DNA of 64,000 bases from positions 1 to 64,000 of the forward strand of contig JANSYS010000015.1 in NCBI GenBank assembly GCA_024742275.1, read 5' to 3'. Each line of letters starts with the position of its first letter. Position 1 is the stretch's first letter. Under the pieces are notes generated by a model. The model made no database searches and was not told the DNA's origin. It saw nothing but the letters and a program-made list of their open reading frames with translations. Shown in pieces: positions 55,193 to 64,000 of this stretch. The DNA comes from Alphaproteobacteria bacterium. GTDB lineage: Bacteria > Pseudomonadota > Alphaproteobacteria > Thalassobaculales > Thalassobaculaceae. The position numbers and the translations under genes are program-made.

Positions 55193-55360
55193 ATGGCGAA
55201 GCCCGCGACCGTTCTGATCAAGATGGTCAGCACCGCCGACACCGGTTACTTCTACGTGACGAAGAAGAACCCGCGTACGAAGACCGAGAAGCTTGAGCTG
55301 CGCAAATACGACCCGGTTGCGCGCAAGCACGTGCTGTTCAAGGAATCCAAGATCAAGTGA
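55193..55360 (+). CDS. rpmG: 50S ribosomal protein L33
   Basis: bL33, 55 residues: it starts [18 protein letters not shown] and ends [10 protein letters not shown], a full-length match to the alphaproteobacterial form. It has no cysteines, so it is the zinc-independent type. AAGGAG sits at good spacing before the ATG at 55193. It is a single-gene transcript with its own promoter and terminator. Confidence 0.97.
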   Translation: MAKPATVLIKMVSTADTGYFYVTKKNPRTKTEKLELRKYDPVARKHVLFKESKIK

Positions 55361-55386
55361 TTTTCGGTTTCTTTTGACGGTTCGAA

Positions 55387-55413
55387 GGGTCGCCCGGCGG
55401 GCGGCCCTTTTTT
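55387..55413 (+). terminator. Rho-independent terminator of rpmG
   Basis: GGGTCGCCC pairs with GGGCGGCCC (nine base pairs including one G-U, 3-base loop) and is followed by six T (55408-55413), 27 bases after the rpmG stop. Confidence 0.93.
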
Positions 55414-55472
55414 CTTCGGGTGCCGTTCCAAGCTTCGATCCGCGATGTCCAGCTCAGGAGACGCGCCTAACC

Positions 55473-56876
55473 TCAGCCGCCGACGCTCACCCCGGCAGCC
55501 GGCTCGCTCTCGGCGAGGGTCACACGGTTCCGCCCCTGGCGCTTGGCTTGGTAGAGCGCATCGTCGGCTCGAGCGATCAGCTTGTCGATGCTGTCCTCGC
55601 CGTGGGAATTGCGCAGAGCGCATCCGACGCTGATCGTGACCGTCAGTTCCCTGCCGTCTTCGAGAATCAACGGAGTGGTCGCGATGACGTCGCGCAGACG
55701 CTCGGCGACCACCATGGCGAAAGTCTCGGGCGTGTCCGGCATCACCACGACGAACTCCTCGCCCCCAAGGCGTGACACGAGATCGACATTGCGTACGCTG
55801 CTCCGCATCAACTCGGTGATGTGCTGCAGCACACGGTCGCCGACGGCGTGGCCGTGGTTGTCGTTGACCTGTTTGAAGAGATCCACGTCGATGACGAGCA
55901 AGGCGAGCGGCTTCTGACGTTCGGCCGTGTCGTTCATCAAGCGACCCAAATGGGTCAGAAGGTAACGACGGTTGTAGAGACCCGTAAGGCTGTCGGTCAG
56001 CGCCAGCGCGAGGCTCTGCTCATAGGTCTCGCGCATCCGCTCGTGATACCGCCGCCGACGGATCTGCGTGCGCACCCGCGCCAGCATCTCGTTTCGGTCG
56101 ATCGGCTTCATCAGGTAGTCGTTGACGCCAAGATCCAGGGCCTTGGCCAGTTTCTCGGTCTGGTCTTCTTCGCCCACCATCAGGATCGGGATGTGACGGG
56201 TCGCTTCGTTCGCGCGGAACTGCGAGACCAATCTGAGCGCGTCGTCGCTGACCAGATTGAGGCTGCAGATGACCAGATCGAACACCCCTTCGGACGCGCG
56301 CGAAAAGCCGGTCGCTCCATCGGAGACCTGTTCGACGACGTCGCCGTCGACCGATAGGCTCTCGCGAAGATTCATGCCGTCGATGCGGTTGTCTTCGATC
56401 GCCAGAACGCGGGCCGCCGTGACATCGATCTCAGTCAAGGGCTTCGGCTCCTGCATCCCGAGTTGGGAAGAGGTCTCGACCCGCAGACGCCACTCGTCCA
56501 TCATCATCTTCAAGCGCAGCAGCGACCGCACCCTGGCGAAGAGCGCGGCGTCGACCACCGGCTTCGTCAGAAAATCGTCGGCGCCGGCTTCAATACCCCG
56601 CACCCGATCGGACACGTCCGACAGGGCCGTGACCATGACAACGGGCAGATGCGTCGTCCGCGGGTCCGCCTTGATCCGCCGGCAAACCTCGAACCCGTCC
56701 ATGCCGGGCATCATGACGTCCAACAAGACGATGTCCGGCATTTCGCGCTCGATCATCTCGAGCGCCTCAGGCCCATTATAGGCCGACAGTACGTCGAAAT
56801 ACTCCGCCGTCAGTTTCGCTTCGAGGAGCTTGACGTTCGGCAGCACATCGTCGACGACGAGGACGCGGCCCGGCAT
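55473..56876 (-). CDS. pleD: Diguanylate cyclase response regulator PleD
   Basis: PleD, 467 residues, makes c-di-GMP during the cell cycle. The first receiver is intact, with Asp in [13 protein letters not shown] and Lys in FLTKPV. The second receiver lacks the phospho-acceptor (DLVICSLNL), as in the Caulobacter protein, where it serves as adaptor. The GGDEF domain has the active site as GGEEF ([14 protein letters not shown]) and the RxxD inhibitory site just before it (RNVD). The start ATG at 56876 lies six bases after divK, so both are made together. Role in stalk and flagellar development is known for Caulobacter; here it is inferred. Confidence 0.96.
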   Translation of the reverse strand: MPGRVLVVDDVLPNVKLLEAKLTAEYFDVLSAYNGPEALEMIEREMPDIVLLDVMMPGMDGFEVCRRIKADPRTTHLPVVMVTALSDVSDRVRGIEAGADDFLTKPVVDAALFARVRSLLRLKMMMDEWRLRVETSSQLGMQEPKPLTEIDVTAARVLAIEDNRIDGMNLRESLSVDGDVVEQVSDGATGFSRASEGVFDLVICSLNLVSDDALRLVSQFRANEATRHIPILMVGEEDQTEKLAKALDLGVNDYLMKPIDRNEMLARVRTQIRRRRYHERMRETYEQSLALALTDSLTGLYNRRYLLTHLGRLMNDTAERQKPLALLVIDVDLFKQVNDNHGHAVGDRVLQHITELMRSSVRNVDLVSRLGGEEFVVVMPDTPETFAMVVAERLRDVIATTPLILEDGRELTVTISVGCALRNSHGEDSIDKLIARADDALYQAKRQGRNRVTLAESEPAAGVSVGG

Positions 56877-56882
56877 AACCAG

Positions 56883-57296
56883 TTATCCTAAAAACTTTTT
56901 AACTGTATCCAAAAAATGCCCGACGGAGATCGGCTTCGCGATATACGCCTCGCAGCCGCCTTCCCGAATTTTTTCCTCGTCACCCTTCATCGCGAAAGCC
57001 GTCACGGCAATCACGGGGATGGCCTTTAGCCGATCGTCTTCCTTAATCCATTTCGTGACCTCCAGCCCGGAAACCTCCGGAAGCTGGATGTCCATGAGAA
57101 TGAGATCGGGACGACGGTCGCGCGCAAGACGCAAGGCATCCATCCCGTCGCGCGTGCAGATGATGTTGTACCCATGCGCTTCCAGTAGATCGTGGAAGAG
57201 CTTCATGTTCAGTTCGTTATCCTCGACGATCAGGACTGTCTTCGCCGCGGATGACTCCGAGTCAGAGGTACCGTTCTGTGTCTCGACCGAGGTCAT
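56883..57296 (-). CDS. divK: Single-domain response regulator DivK
   Basis: DivK, 137 residues, an essential cell-cycle receiver that in Caulobacter controls CtrA activity through DivL and Cck[49 protein letters not shown] and [26 protein letters not shown] (in parts) are close to DivK of other alphaproteobacteria. The start at 57296 gives a 20-residue hydrophilic N-terminal extension ([17 protein letters not shown]). A longer frame from 57347 begins at a non-ATG codon and is less likely. It is the first gene of the divK-pleD operon. Confidence 0.95.
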   Translation of the reverse strand: MTSVETQNGTSDSESSAAKTVLIVEDNELNMKLFHDLLEAHGYNIICTRDGMDALRLARDRRPDLILMDIQLPEVSGLEVTKWIKEDDRLKAIPVIAVTAFAMKGDEEKIREGGCEAYIAKPISVGHFLDTVKKFLG

Positions 57297-57421
57297 AAAC
57301 TCGTCCACCTTGATCCAATCTGGGATACACAAGACCCTGTTTCGCAAGTCGACACGATAATATCAACCCAACACGCGCAACTCCAACATACATCCATCGG
57401 ATTATCACGGATGAGGCGACA

Positions 57422-58408
57422 TTGCACCAAAAGCCGAATCTTCGCCGACTGCGGATCGGCCTCGATCTTGGCGGCACCAAGATTGAGGCGCTGGCTCTAG
57501 CAGACGAAGGCAGGGAACTGATCCGCCGGCGCGTGGCCACTCCGCAGGGCGACTATCACGGCACGGTCATCCGCGCCGCCGAGCTGATCCTCGGCATCGA
57601 GGCGGAACTCCGAACGCGCGGAACCGTCGGGGTCGGAATCCCGGGAACCCTGTCGAGAGCCAGCGGCGTGGTCAAGAACGCGAACTCGGTCTGGCTCAAC
57701 GGGCGAGCCTTGGATCGGGACCTCGCGGACGCGTTGGGCCGGCCGGTTCGCGTCCAGAACGACGCCAATTGCTTCGCCGTTTCCGAAGCGACCGATGGCG
57801 TTGCCCGGGACGCCGGCATCGTGTTCGGCGTCATCCTCGGTACCGGAGTCGGCGGCGGATTGGTGATCAACGGCCGGGTGGTCGACGGCCCGATGGGTGT
57901 GACCGGGGAATGGGGACATAACCCCCTACCCGCCGCTCGAGACGACGAGCGGCCAGGGCCCGAGTGCTATTGCGGCCGCCGGGGCTGTATCGAAACCTTC
58001 CTTTCCGGCCCAGGCATGGCCCGTCGCTTCGGCGAAGCGGGTGGCACACTGGATACCGCCGTCGAGATCGCCGATGCGGCGGCCAATGGCGATGTCAGGG
58101 CGACGGCCCATATGGAACTGTACGCCGACAGACTTGCGAGAGGGTTGGGCTCCGTCATCAACATAATCGACCCGGATGCCATTGTTCTGGGCGGCGGTCT
58201 GTCGCGCGTCGCCATCCTGTACGACCGTCTACCGATCCTCTTGCGACGCTATGTCTTCACCGATCGCCTCGACACTCGGATCGTGCCTCCGATGCACGGC
58301 GACAGCAGCGGCGTCCGGGGAGCCGCTTGGCTCTGGGAGCCGGGATCGAGCGATGATACGGGAGCGGCGTTGCCGAGTGCCGCCTGGAATTCCGGCGAAG
58401 CTACCTAG
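57422..58408 (+). CDS. ROK-family sugar kinase
   Basis: A 328-residue ROK kinase that phosphorylates a hexose with ATP. The phosphate-binding motif [15 protein letters not shown] is near the N-terminus. The catalytic Asp is in [13 protein letters not shown], followed by [19 protein letters not shown]. The ROK zinc site is HNPLP plus [10 protein letters not shown] (Cys182, Cys184, Cys189). [17 protein letters not shown] sequence ([15 protein letters not shown]) also fits. Fructokinase, glucokinase and N-acetylglucosamine kinase are all possible. It starts at a TTG (57422) with GAGG five bases upstream, no ATG being available. Divergent from divK. Confidence 0.9.
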   Translation: MHQKPNLRRLRIGLDLGGTKIEALALADEGRELIRRRVATPQGDYHGTVIRAAELILGIEAELRTRGTVGVGIPGTLSRASGVVKNANSVWLNGRALDRDLADALGRPVRVQNDANCFAVSEATDGVARDAGIVFGVILGTGVGGGLVINGRVVDGPMGVTGEWGHNPLPAARDDERPGPECYCGRRGCIETFLSGPGMARRFGEAGGTLDTAVEIADAAANGDVRATAHMELYADRLARGLGSVINIIDPDAIVLGGGLSRVAILYDRLPILLRRYVFTDRLDTRIVPPMHGDSSGVRGAAWLWEPGSSDDTGAALPSAAWNSGEAT

Positions 58409-58415
58409 GCGGGCC

Positions 58416-59732
58416 ATGGCCACCACCGAAACCCTCTGCCGGGACTGCTTCGCCTGGACGTCGGGACGGGTGGAACGCTGCCCGGTCTGCGGATCCCTGC
58501 GCGTCATCGCACACCCGGAGCTGAGAACCCTGTCGACCGCCCATCTCGACTGCGATGCCTTCTACGCCAGCGTTGAGAAGCGCGACGACCCATCCCTATT
58601 GGACAAACCGTTGATCATCGGCGGACGTCAACGCGGCGTGGTCTCCACCGCCTGCTACGTCGCGCGGGTCTACGGCGTGCGCTCCGCCATGCCGATGTTC
58701 AAGGCGCTTGCCGCCTGCCCCCATGCCGTCGTTATCCCGCCGAACATGAAGAAGTACGCTGCTGTCGGCCTGGAAATCCGCGAAATGATGCGTGCGATAA
58801 CTCCTCTGGTGGAACCGCTGTCGATCGACGAGGCATTCATGGACCTGAGCGGCACCGAACGCCTGCATCACGCTCCACCGGCCGAAACCCTGGCGCGGCT
58901 CGCAAAGCGGGTGGAGGAGACGATCCAGGTAACAGTCTCCATCGGCCTCAGCTTTAACAAGTTCCTCGCCAAGGTTTCATCCGATCTCGACAAGCCGCGA
59001 GGGTTCCATGCTATCGGCCGCAGCGAGGCGCTTTCCTTCCTCGCCGATCAGCCGGTATCGATCCTCTGGGGCGTGGGCAAGGCCCTGCAACGCAAGCTGA
59101 TCGCAGACGGCATTCAGACCATCGGCGACCTGCAGCCGATGGAGGAAGTCGACCTGATGCGCCGCTACGGCAGCATCGGACAGCGGCTCGCGCGTTTCTC
59201 CCATGGTCGCGACGACCGACGAATCGAACCCGGTTCCGTGATCAAGAGCGTCTCAAACGAAACAACCTTCGACGTCGACATCTCGGATATCGACGCCCTC
59301 CGCCCCTATCTCTGGCGGCTGAGCGAAGAAGTCTCCGGACGCCTCAAGCGCAAAGCGATCGCCGGTGGCGTGGTGACCCTGAAACTGAAGACGAAGGATT
59401 TCAAGACGCTCACCCGACAGCAGCATCTCCTGGCGCCGACGCAACTGGCCGACCGGATCTACAGAACCGCCGACGCCCTCCTCGCCAAGCAGGCGGATGG
59501 TCGCAAATTCAGGTTGATCGGAGTCGGCGTCGGCGATCTTGGCGGGGAGCATTTGGCGGACCCACAGGATCTCGCCGATCCCGGTTTCGAGACGCGGCGA
59601 AAGGTCGAGACCGCGATGGACGCGGTCCGAGCCAAACTGGGAGACACCGCGATCACCAAGGGTATCGGTCTTAAGGCCAGGCGGATCCGACAGCAGCCAT
59701 CCGACAAGCCCCCGGACGGACATGACCTCTGA
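58416..59732 (+). CDS. dinB: DNA polymerase IV with N-terminal zinc ribbon
   Basis: Y-family translesion polymerase, 438 residues. The first 30 residues hold a four-cysteine zinc-ribbon-like motif (CRDC ... CPVC). The palm domain follows with catalytic Asp in [16 protein letters not shown] and Asp-Glu in [11 protein letters not shown], plus [20 protein letters not shown]. The helix-hairpin-helix region ([18 protein letters not shown]) and little-finger domain complete it. The same N-terminal cysteine motif is found in DinB of Rhizobiales. It lies seven bases after the ROK kinase gene and has no LexA box I can see. Confidence 0.95.
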   Translation: MATTETLCRDCFAWTSGRVERCPVCGSLRVIAHPELRTLSTAHLDCDAFYASVEKRDDPSLLDKPLIIGGRQRGVVSTACYVARVYGVRSAMPMFKALAACPHAVVIPPNMKKYAAVGLEIREMMRAITPLVEPLSIDEAFMDLSGTERLHHAPPAETLARLAKRVEETIQVTVSIGLSFNKFLAKVSSDLDKPRGFHAIGRSEALSFLADQPVSILWGVGKALQRKLIADGIQTIGDLQPMEEVDLMRRYGSIGQRLARFSHGRDDRRIEPGSVIKSVSNETTFDVDISDIDALRPYLWRLSEEVSGRLKRKAIAGGVVTLKLKTKDFKTLTRQQHLLAPTQLADRIYRTADALLAKQADGRKFRLIGVGVGDLGGEHLADPQDLADPGFETRRKVETAMDAVRAKLGDTAITKGIGLKARRIRQQPSDKPPDGHDL

Positions 59733-59765
59733 TCGAGCCCGTCGCTTGGCTGGACAGAAGCGGTA

Positions 59766-60581
59766 TCAGCATTGGGCCTTAGGCAAGGCTTCCACCTGTT
59801 CGAGGGTCATGCGCACCGAGAACTCGGAGTAGTGAACCACGATGGATCGGGCGATGCCGTTAGCCAGAACCTCGATGGTCATTTCGAAGTCCGGTTCGGA
59901 GCCTTCGCTGTCCGGGCCGAACCAGGCCAGGCGAGCCGGATAGTACGTGCCCTTCACCGCTTCAGCGTCTAAGGGCAAAGGATTGTCGGTGTGACCCTTT
60001 CCGATCACGGCCGAGATCAGCGACGGAGCTTCCGGCTCGCCGCCATCGAAGACCGGCGCCCTGAGGAAGCGCTGTCCCGACGCCGCCGCGTCGATCATCC
60101 GGATCGTGTGCTCGGTCGGAAAAAGAGTATCCGCCGGGAGTACGAGGTCATGCTGGTCCGGCTCCGTGAAGGTCACGCTTCCGGGGCCTGAACCGAGAGG
60201 GAGAGGCATGACCGCCTTGCCTTCGATGCGCTCCTCTCCGCCGCCACGGTCCCGCTTGACGAAAAACCGATAGATGTCGCCGGCCTTCGACTCCCAGGTT
60301 GAATACGACGACTGGATCACAGATCCGTCGCCATCGGCATTCGAAAACTCCATGGCATAGCGCTGTTCGACCGCCCATCCGTCGCAGGCGTCGCGCCACT
60401 CGAATCCCATCCGGCCTTGGACGTCGATGATGGAGGACGACGAAGCCGCCTTCTCGAGACTGACCGCGTACAATGCTCGGTGCGGCAGGATCTCCACCGC
60501 CGCCATGGCCGACCCCGCCGCCAACGCCATTCCCCAAAAAGCGACGGCAACAGCCGCCGCGGCCCGGGTTCGGTGCAACAT
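59766..60581 (-). CDS. eipB: EipB-like periplasmic envelope-integrity protein (DUF1849)
   Basis: A 271-residue secreted protein. Signal peptide MLHRTRAAAAVAVAFWGMAL to AMA. The mature part matches the DUF1849/EipB pattern: ILPHRALYAVSLEKA, GRMGFEWRDACDGWAVEQRYAMEFSNADG, and the C-terminal half with LFPTEHTIRMIDAA. EipB of Brucella is a beta-spiral protein with one disulfide between a cysteine in this N-terminal half and one at the extreme C-terminus. Here Cys66 and Cys271 (final residue) match that pairing. It supports cell-envelope integrity. The ATG at 60581 follows GGAG. Convergent with dinB, 33 bases apart. Confidence 0.88.
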   Translation of the reverse strand: MLHRTRAAAAVAVAFWGMALAAGSAMAAVEILPHRALYAVSLEKAASSSSIIDVQGRMGFEWRDACDGWAVEQRYAMEFSNADGDGSVIQSSYSTWESKAGDIYRFFVKRDRGGGEERIEGKAVMPLPLGSGPGSVTFTEPDQHDLVLPADTLFPTEHTIRMIDAAASGQRFLRAPVFDGGEPEAPSLISAVIGKGHTDNPLPLDAEAVKGTYYPARLAWFGPDSEGSEPDFEMTIEVLANGIARSIVVHYSEFSVRMTLEQVEALPKAQC

Positions 60582-60760
60582 ACGCAACTCCTTCACTCCC
60601 GTTCTCCAATGACTATTGCATGCCGAACCGGGCGGAAAAATGGCCCCTGTCGGCCACCGCATCCCCGGCAAGAATTTCCCCTACCGTCGTGGACTCCTGA
60701 ACAGGTGGGTTTTTTTCACTTTATTTCAAACCCTTACAATCGGCTGCGACCGCCATCCGA

Positions 60761-60776
60761 TGGCACGCTCGATGCA
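60761..60776 (+). promoter_or_regulatory. Near-consensus sigma-54 promoter of the GGDEF gene
   Basis: TGGCACG-CTCG-ATGCA matches the -24/-12 sigma-54 consensus TGGCACG-N4-TTGCA at all but one position, with exact GG-N10-GC spacing. The transcript would start about 11 bases after the GC, roughly 20 bases before the ATG at 60810. It lies in a 228-bp divergent region with eipB. Confidence 0.65.
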
Positions 60777-60809
60777 TGGCACTCGCCGACCAACATGCGA
60801 GGTGGCCCC

Positions 60810-61535
60810 ATGTCACACGATACGACCCTGATGACGGCTCCCCTGGACGGACCGAGCGCACGCATGTACGCGGAAGTCACCGGCATGCTCGCGCGGTTCA
60901 ACGGTGCTCTGGAGACAACAAGCGGCGCACCGGACCTCAATCCGCACGAGACCACGGCCGCGCTCCGCCTCGCGCTCGTCGCCATGACGGAGGCGCAGAA
61001 GCGTATCGAGCGCCAGCAGGCCCGCATCGCCGAGTTGGAGAACCTCTCGGTTACCGATGAACTGACGGGAGCTATGAACCGCCGCGGCTTCGACATGCAG
61101 CTCCGAAAAGCCTTGGCGCAATCGAAGCGGCTAAACGCGGATGGCGAGGAGACCGAAGGCGGGATCGTGCTGATGATCGATCTCGACCGCTTCAAATCGG
61201 TGAACGACACCCATGGCCACGCGGCCGGCGACGAGTTGCTGCGGCTGGTGGCCGGCGTGTTGACCCGCGACGTGCGGGCGAGCGATACCGTCGCGCGCCT
61301 CGGCGGGGACGAGTTCGCCGTTCTAATGCCAGACCTGGACACGGCCGACGGTCTCACCCGTGCCCGGCGTTTGGAGAAACGCCTCAACGCGACACGATTG
61401 AGCTGGGGAGATCTGGTTCTGCCTGTCTCCGCCAGTGTCGGAGCGGTGAGTTATCTGCCGCAGGACAGGCCAGCCGAGTTGCTGAAACGCGCCGACGAGA
61501 TCATGTACCGCCGAAAGGCGGAGCGGCGGGGCTGA
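60810..61535 (+). CDS. GGDEF diguanylate cyclase with N-terminal coiled coil
   Basis: A 241-residue protein. The first 85 residues are mainly helical, ending in a coiled-coil-like stretch (AQKRIERQQARIAELENLS). The GGDEF domain then starts VTDELTGAMNRRGFDMQL. Its active site is intact (ARLGGDEFAVLMPDLD), and an inhibitory RxxD site (RASD) precedes it. LMIDLDRFKSVNDTHGHAAGDELL is conserved. It should make c-di-GMP. The ATG at 60810 follows GAGGTGG. A near-consensus sigma-54 promoter suggests co-regulation with flagellar or other RpoN-dependent genes. Confidence 0.92.
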   Translation: MSHDTTLMTAPLDGPSARMYAEVTGMLARFNGALETTSGAPDLNPHETTAALRLALVAMTEAQKRIERQQARIAELENLSVTDELTGAMNRRGFDMQLRKALAQSKRLNADGEETEGGIVLMIDLDRFKSVNDTHGHAAGDELLRLVAGVLTRDVRASDTVARLGGDEFAVLMPDLDTADGLTRARRLEKRLNATRLSWGDLVLPVSASVGAVSYLPQDRPAELLKRADEIMYRRKAERRG

Positions 61536-61604
61536 GGCGTCAGGGAGGGGCGGTATTCAATCGGCGTGTAGATGCCGCGCCCGGAGAATGATTGCTCCGT
61601 GACG

Positions 61605-62483
61605 TCAACGCATCGCGATCTGCTCGGCCTCCGGTCGAAGCTGAACGATCCAAGGCTCACGACCGTCGATAACGCCGAGATCTGCTTTTACGTGCCGCGC
61701 CTGCTCCGTCGAATACGGACCGACGACAACTCGGTTCCAGGTCGTTCCCTGCAGTTCGACAGAACGGATCTGCGGCCGCAGATCCTCGAAGCGGACAGCT
61801 AGAGCTTCGGCACGATCGGAGTCGCGCAGCGAGCCGATCACCACGTATCGCCCATCGTCGCGACCCAACGACTGATCGACCACGGCCTTTTGCAGAACCG
61901 CCGTCCCCATGGCCGACGCGGTCTGGACCGTCGCGCCTGGGCGCGTCCAGGAGTCGATCGGCGCGGACACGCGGACGGCGGGCACCGTGGTCGCCTCAGG
62001 CTGAATCGCCGGCCGCGGTGTCGGAACCGGCGCCGCCGTCAACGCGACCGGCTGATCGCCGTCCATTCGCAGTCCCGGCGTTTCGATCGGATCGCGGACC
62101 GGAGCAGCAAAAGGGAGTGCGACGGCGACCTGGATCCCGCTCTCCGGCAGATCGTCGTATCTCATAGCGCCCAGACGCACGTCCGGATCGTTGCTGGAGC
62201 GGAAACTGCCGTCGTCGCGGTCGCCGGGATACGCGGCCACGACCACACGTTCGCTCGCCTGAGGGCTGTTGGGATCGATGTCGCGGCACATGGACTCGCC
62301 GAAAATCGGTCGCGCCATGATGCAGTCCTGCTCGACGGCGGCCGAGAGAACATGATCGCTGGAAGTCTTTCCTGTGGTCAGGTAGCTGAGACCCGAGATC
62401 GCGGTCGACGCGATCGTCACCGGAAGAGGCAGGCATCCTCCGAGCAATGCCGGCAATGCGGCTATCGCGATGATGCGCTTCAT
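61605..62483 (-). CDS. SPOR-domain lipoprotein of unknown function
   Basis: A 292-residue protein with a lipoprotein signal (MKRIIAIAALPALLGGC). A short N-terminal region (TAISGLSYLTTGKTSSDHVLSAA, DCIMARPIFGESMC) resembles conserved alphaproteobacterial envelope proteins. A Pro/Thr/Ala-rich central linker (ALTAAPVPTPRPAIQPEATT) follows. The C-terminal 80 residues are SPOR-like (GRYVVIGSLRDSDRAEALAVRF ... VVVGPYSTEQARHV), a fold that binds denuded peptidoglycan at division sites. Single gene, convergent with the GGDEF gene. Confidence 0.85.
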   Translation of the reverse strand: MKRIIAIAALPALLGGCLPLPVTIASTAISGLSYLTTGKTSSDHVLSAAVEQDCIMARPIFGESMCRDIDPNSPQASERVVVAAYPGDRDDGSFRSSNDPDVRLGAMRYDDLPESGIQVAVALPFAAPVRDPIETPGLRMDGDQPVALTAAPVPTPRPAIQPEATTVPAVRVSAPIDSWTRPGATVQTASAMGTAVLQKAVVDQSLGRDDGRYVVIGSLRDSDRAEALAVRFEDLRPQIRSVELQGTTWNRVVVGPYSTEQARHVKADLGVIDGREPWIVQLRPEAEQIAMR

Positions 62484-62689
62484 AACATTTCTCCCGTGAC
62501 GTCAGCCCCTTAGTCCGTGAATCTTCACCGATCACTGAAGAAAGCGCAACCGCCCCGACCCCGGTCCGTTCGATTTCTTGTTCCGACACCTTTGACAAAG
62601 CGGTCGCGCGCGGCGATTTCGATTCGCGTTTCAACGACTTATCGCAGCGACGCTTGCGTCACCGGCACGCTCGTGTATTACCACCCGCC

Positions 62690-63850
62690 ATGACACTCGT
62701 CACGGACACGGATACTCTCGCCGCCGTTTGCCAGCGAATCGCGGTCGAGCCTTACGTTGCGATCGACACCGAGTTCCTGCGCGACAAGACCTACTACTCG
62801 CGGCTTTGTCTGGTCCAGCTTGCCGGCAAGGACGACGTGGTGGCGGTCGATACGCTCGCGGCCGATATCGACCTGTCACCGCTCTACGAGTTGCTGGTCA
62901 ATCCGTCGGTGCTGAAGGTGTTCCATGCCGCCCGACAGGATGTCGAGATCTTCGTCAACCAGATGGAAGCCGTCCCGGCGCCGATGTTCGATACCCAGAT
63001 CGCTGCCATGGTCTGTGGCTTCGGCGACGCGGTCAGCTACGATCGCCTGGTCCGGGCGCTGACGGGCGTCAATATTGACAAGACGTCGCGATTCACCGAT
63101 TGGAGCCACCGTCCGCTCTCGGAACATCAGATCGAGTACGCGCTGGCCGATGTGATCCATCTGCGGCCGTCATACGAGAAGTTGGCCAAGCGGCTGGAGA
63201 AGACGGGGCGCTCCGGCTGGCTTGCCGAGGAGATGGCGGTCCTGACCGACATGGCCACATACCGGGTGGAACCGGACGAAGCCTGGAAGCGTCTCAAGAC
63301 GCGGAGTAGCAAGCCCAAGTTCCTTGCGGTCCTCCGCGCACTCGCCGCCTGGCGCGAACTTGAGGCCCAAACCCGCGACATCCCCCGCAACCGGGTCCTG
63401 CGAGACGATGCGCTGGTCGACATCGCCGCGCAAGCGCCGACAACCGCCGATGAGCTGTCGCGCTCCCGATCCTTTAACCGGGACTCCGCCAACGGCAAGA
63501 CCGGCCGGGCTATTCTGGAGGCCGTCGCGGAGGCGCTCGAGTCGCCGAAGGAAACTTGGCCCAAAGTGGTCGATCAGCGGGACAAGCCGCAGGGACGCCA
63601 GCCGGTCGCCGAACTCCTACGCGTCCTGCTGAAAGTGCAGTGCGATGCCCACGACGTCGCGCCGAAACTGGTCGCCAGCGCAGACGACCTGGACGCCATC
63701 GCCGCCGACGACACGGCGGATGTGCCGGCGATGAAGGGGTGGCGCAGAGAGGTCTTCGGCGATGCCGCGCTGGCGGTGAAGCACGGCCGCCTCGCCTTCG
63801 CCTTCGACCCGGAAAAAGATCGGCTGGCACTCATCGACGTACCCCAATAG
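62690..63850 (+). CDS. rnd: Ribonuclease D
   Basis: RNase D, 386 residues, a 3'-5' exonuclease for tRNA 3'-end maturation. The DEDD catalytic residues are visible: Asp26 and Glu28 (AIDTEFLRDKTYYSRLCLVQ), Asp in FHAARQDVEIF, and Tyr/Asp in EYALADVIHLRPSYEKL. An HRDC domain (RALAAWRELEAQTRDIPRNRVLRDDALVDIA) follows, with the usual second one near the end. The ATG at 62690 is preferred; a TTG at 62654 is not supported. Intergenic region 62484-62689, shared with the SPOR gene, shows nothing clear. Confidence 0.95.
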   Translation: MTLVTDTDTLAAVCQRIAVEPYVAIDTEFLRDKTYYSRLCLVQLAGKDDVVAVDTLAADIDLSPLYELLVNPSVLKVFHAARQDVEIFVNQMEAVPAPMFDTQIAAMVCGFGDAVSYDRLVRALTGVNIDKTSRFTDWSHRPLSEHQIEYALADVIHLRPSYEKLAKRLEKTGRSGWLAEEMAVLTDMATYRVEPDEAWKRLKTRSSKPKFLAVLRALAAWRELEAQTRDIPRNRVLRDDALVDIAAQAPTTADELSRSRSFNRDSANGKTGRAILEAVAEALESPKETWPKVVDQRDKPQGRQPVAELLRVLLKVQCDAHDVAPKLVASADDLDAIAADDTADVPAMKGWRREVFGDAALAVKHGRLAFAFDPEKDRLALIDVPQ

Positions 63851-63909
63851 AGGCGCCCCAACAGACGCGTCTCAGTGGACGCGCCCGTATTGAGGCCCGC
63901 ACGGAACCG

Positions 63910-64000
63910 TCAACGGTTGCCGTTTTGCGTCAATCGACCGCGGCCGGGGCGGACACTTAACACGACCGGACGCTGCAACGCCTCGGAAAGCGCCTGAACA
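63910..64000 (-). CDS. Possible 3' end of a minus-strand gene (off the right edge)
   Basis: A minus-strand frame enters from the right edge and stays open for 29 codons (QALSEALQRPVVLSVRPGRG in its first part) to TGA at 63912-63910. The amino-acid mix is protein-like, and the frame stops tail-to-tail with rnd 60 bases away. It is too short to name or to be sure it is coding. Confidence 0.4.
   Translation of the reverse strand, partial: VQALSEALQRPVVLSVRPGRGRLTQNGNR

Noticed and set aside
1..64000. tRNA, rRNA, insertion sequences, prophage or integrated elements
   Set aside because: No cloverleaf, rRNA segment, transposase, integrase or terminal inverted repeat with target duplication was recognised anywhere in the window.

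Overview
The window is GC-rich, densely coding DNA from an alphaproteobacterium. Gene content points to a Rhodospirillales-like organism: a divK-pleD pair, an EipB (DUF1849) envelope protein, a DinB with an N-terminal zinc ribbon, an fdsGBACD formate dehydrogenase operon, and a pyrB gene followed by a dihydroorotase-like gene with a degenerate metal site. The genus assignment is inference. I see no rRNA, tRNA, CRISPR array, insertion sequence, integrase or phage gene, so this looks like ordinary chromosome.

Left end (1-9542, minus strand). The first 1.5 kb is the start of a very low-complexity Gly/Asp/Ala-rich protein that runs off the window through a 42-bp tandem repeat. Next comes a small membrane protein, then a compact six-gene operon, btuB-btuF-btuC-cobQ-cbiB-cobO. 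A recognisable cobalamin riboswitch (about 9357-9542) precedes it. The operon mixes corrinoid uptake with late adenosylcobalamin synthesis but has no btuD ATPase gene.

Formate block (9.7-17.4 kb, minus strand). fdsG-fdsB-fdsA-fdhD-fdsD encode a soluble NAD-dependent molybdenum/tungsten formate dehydrogenase. Upstream lie a GNAT acetyltransferase broken by an in-frame stop and a LysR-type regulator. The fdsG promoter region carries two LysR-type inverted repeats, the second abutting a -35-like element. This ties the regulator to the operon.

Central region (17.4-37.4 kb). A DegP-type protease with a clear terminator and a PAS protein are followed by a short-chain dehydrogenase, a PhyH-type dioxygenase, and a lone CheA with two CheW-like domains and a C-terminal receiver. 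Then come a small acyl-CoA-type operon (hydroxyacyl dehydrogenase, thioesterase, dehydrogenase), AMP nucleosidase, a CinA-domain protein, a CorA/ZntB transporter, a 2-hydroxyacid dehydrogenase divergent from a TauD-like dioxygenase, and a PepSY / cytochrome b / membrane-anchored LuxR operon. A hybrid histidine kinase with its receiver protein and a small cupredoxin close this part.

Housekeeping region (37.5-55.4 kb). gatCAB diverges from ruvX. An AEC permease, a MAPEG protein and a CoA-transferase follow. The plus-strand run pyrB, pyrC-like, plsY, dprA, topA, rnr, an S41 lipoprotein protease and rpmG comes next; rpmG has its own promoter and terminator.

Right end (55.4-64 kb). divK-pleD (cell-cycle phosphorelay and c-di-GMP synthesis) diverge from a ROK sugar kinase and dinB. 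eipB diverges from a GGDEF protein that has a near-consensus sigma-54 promoter. A SPOR lipoprotein, ribonuclease D and the tail of an unidentified minus-strand gene finish the window.

I found no clearly unprecedented multi-gene system. The best leads are the giant repeat protein at the left edge, the paired LysR sites in front of fds, the degenerate dihydroorotase, the nonsense-interrupted acetyltransferase, the sigma-54-linked diguanylate cyclase and the CheA-receiver hybrid with no other che gene nearby.
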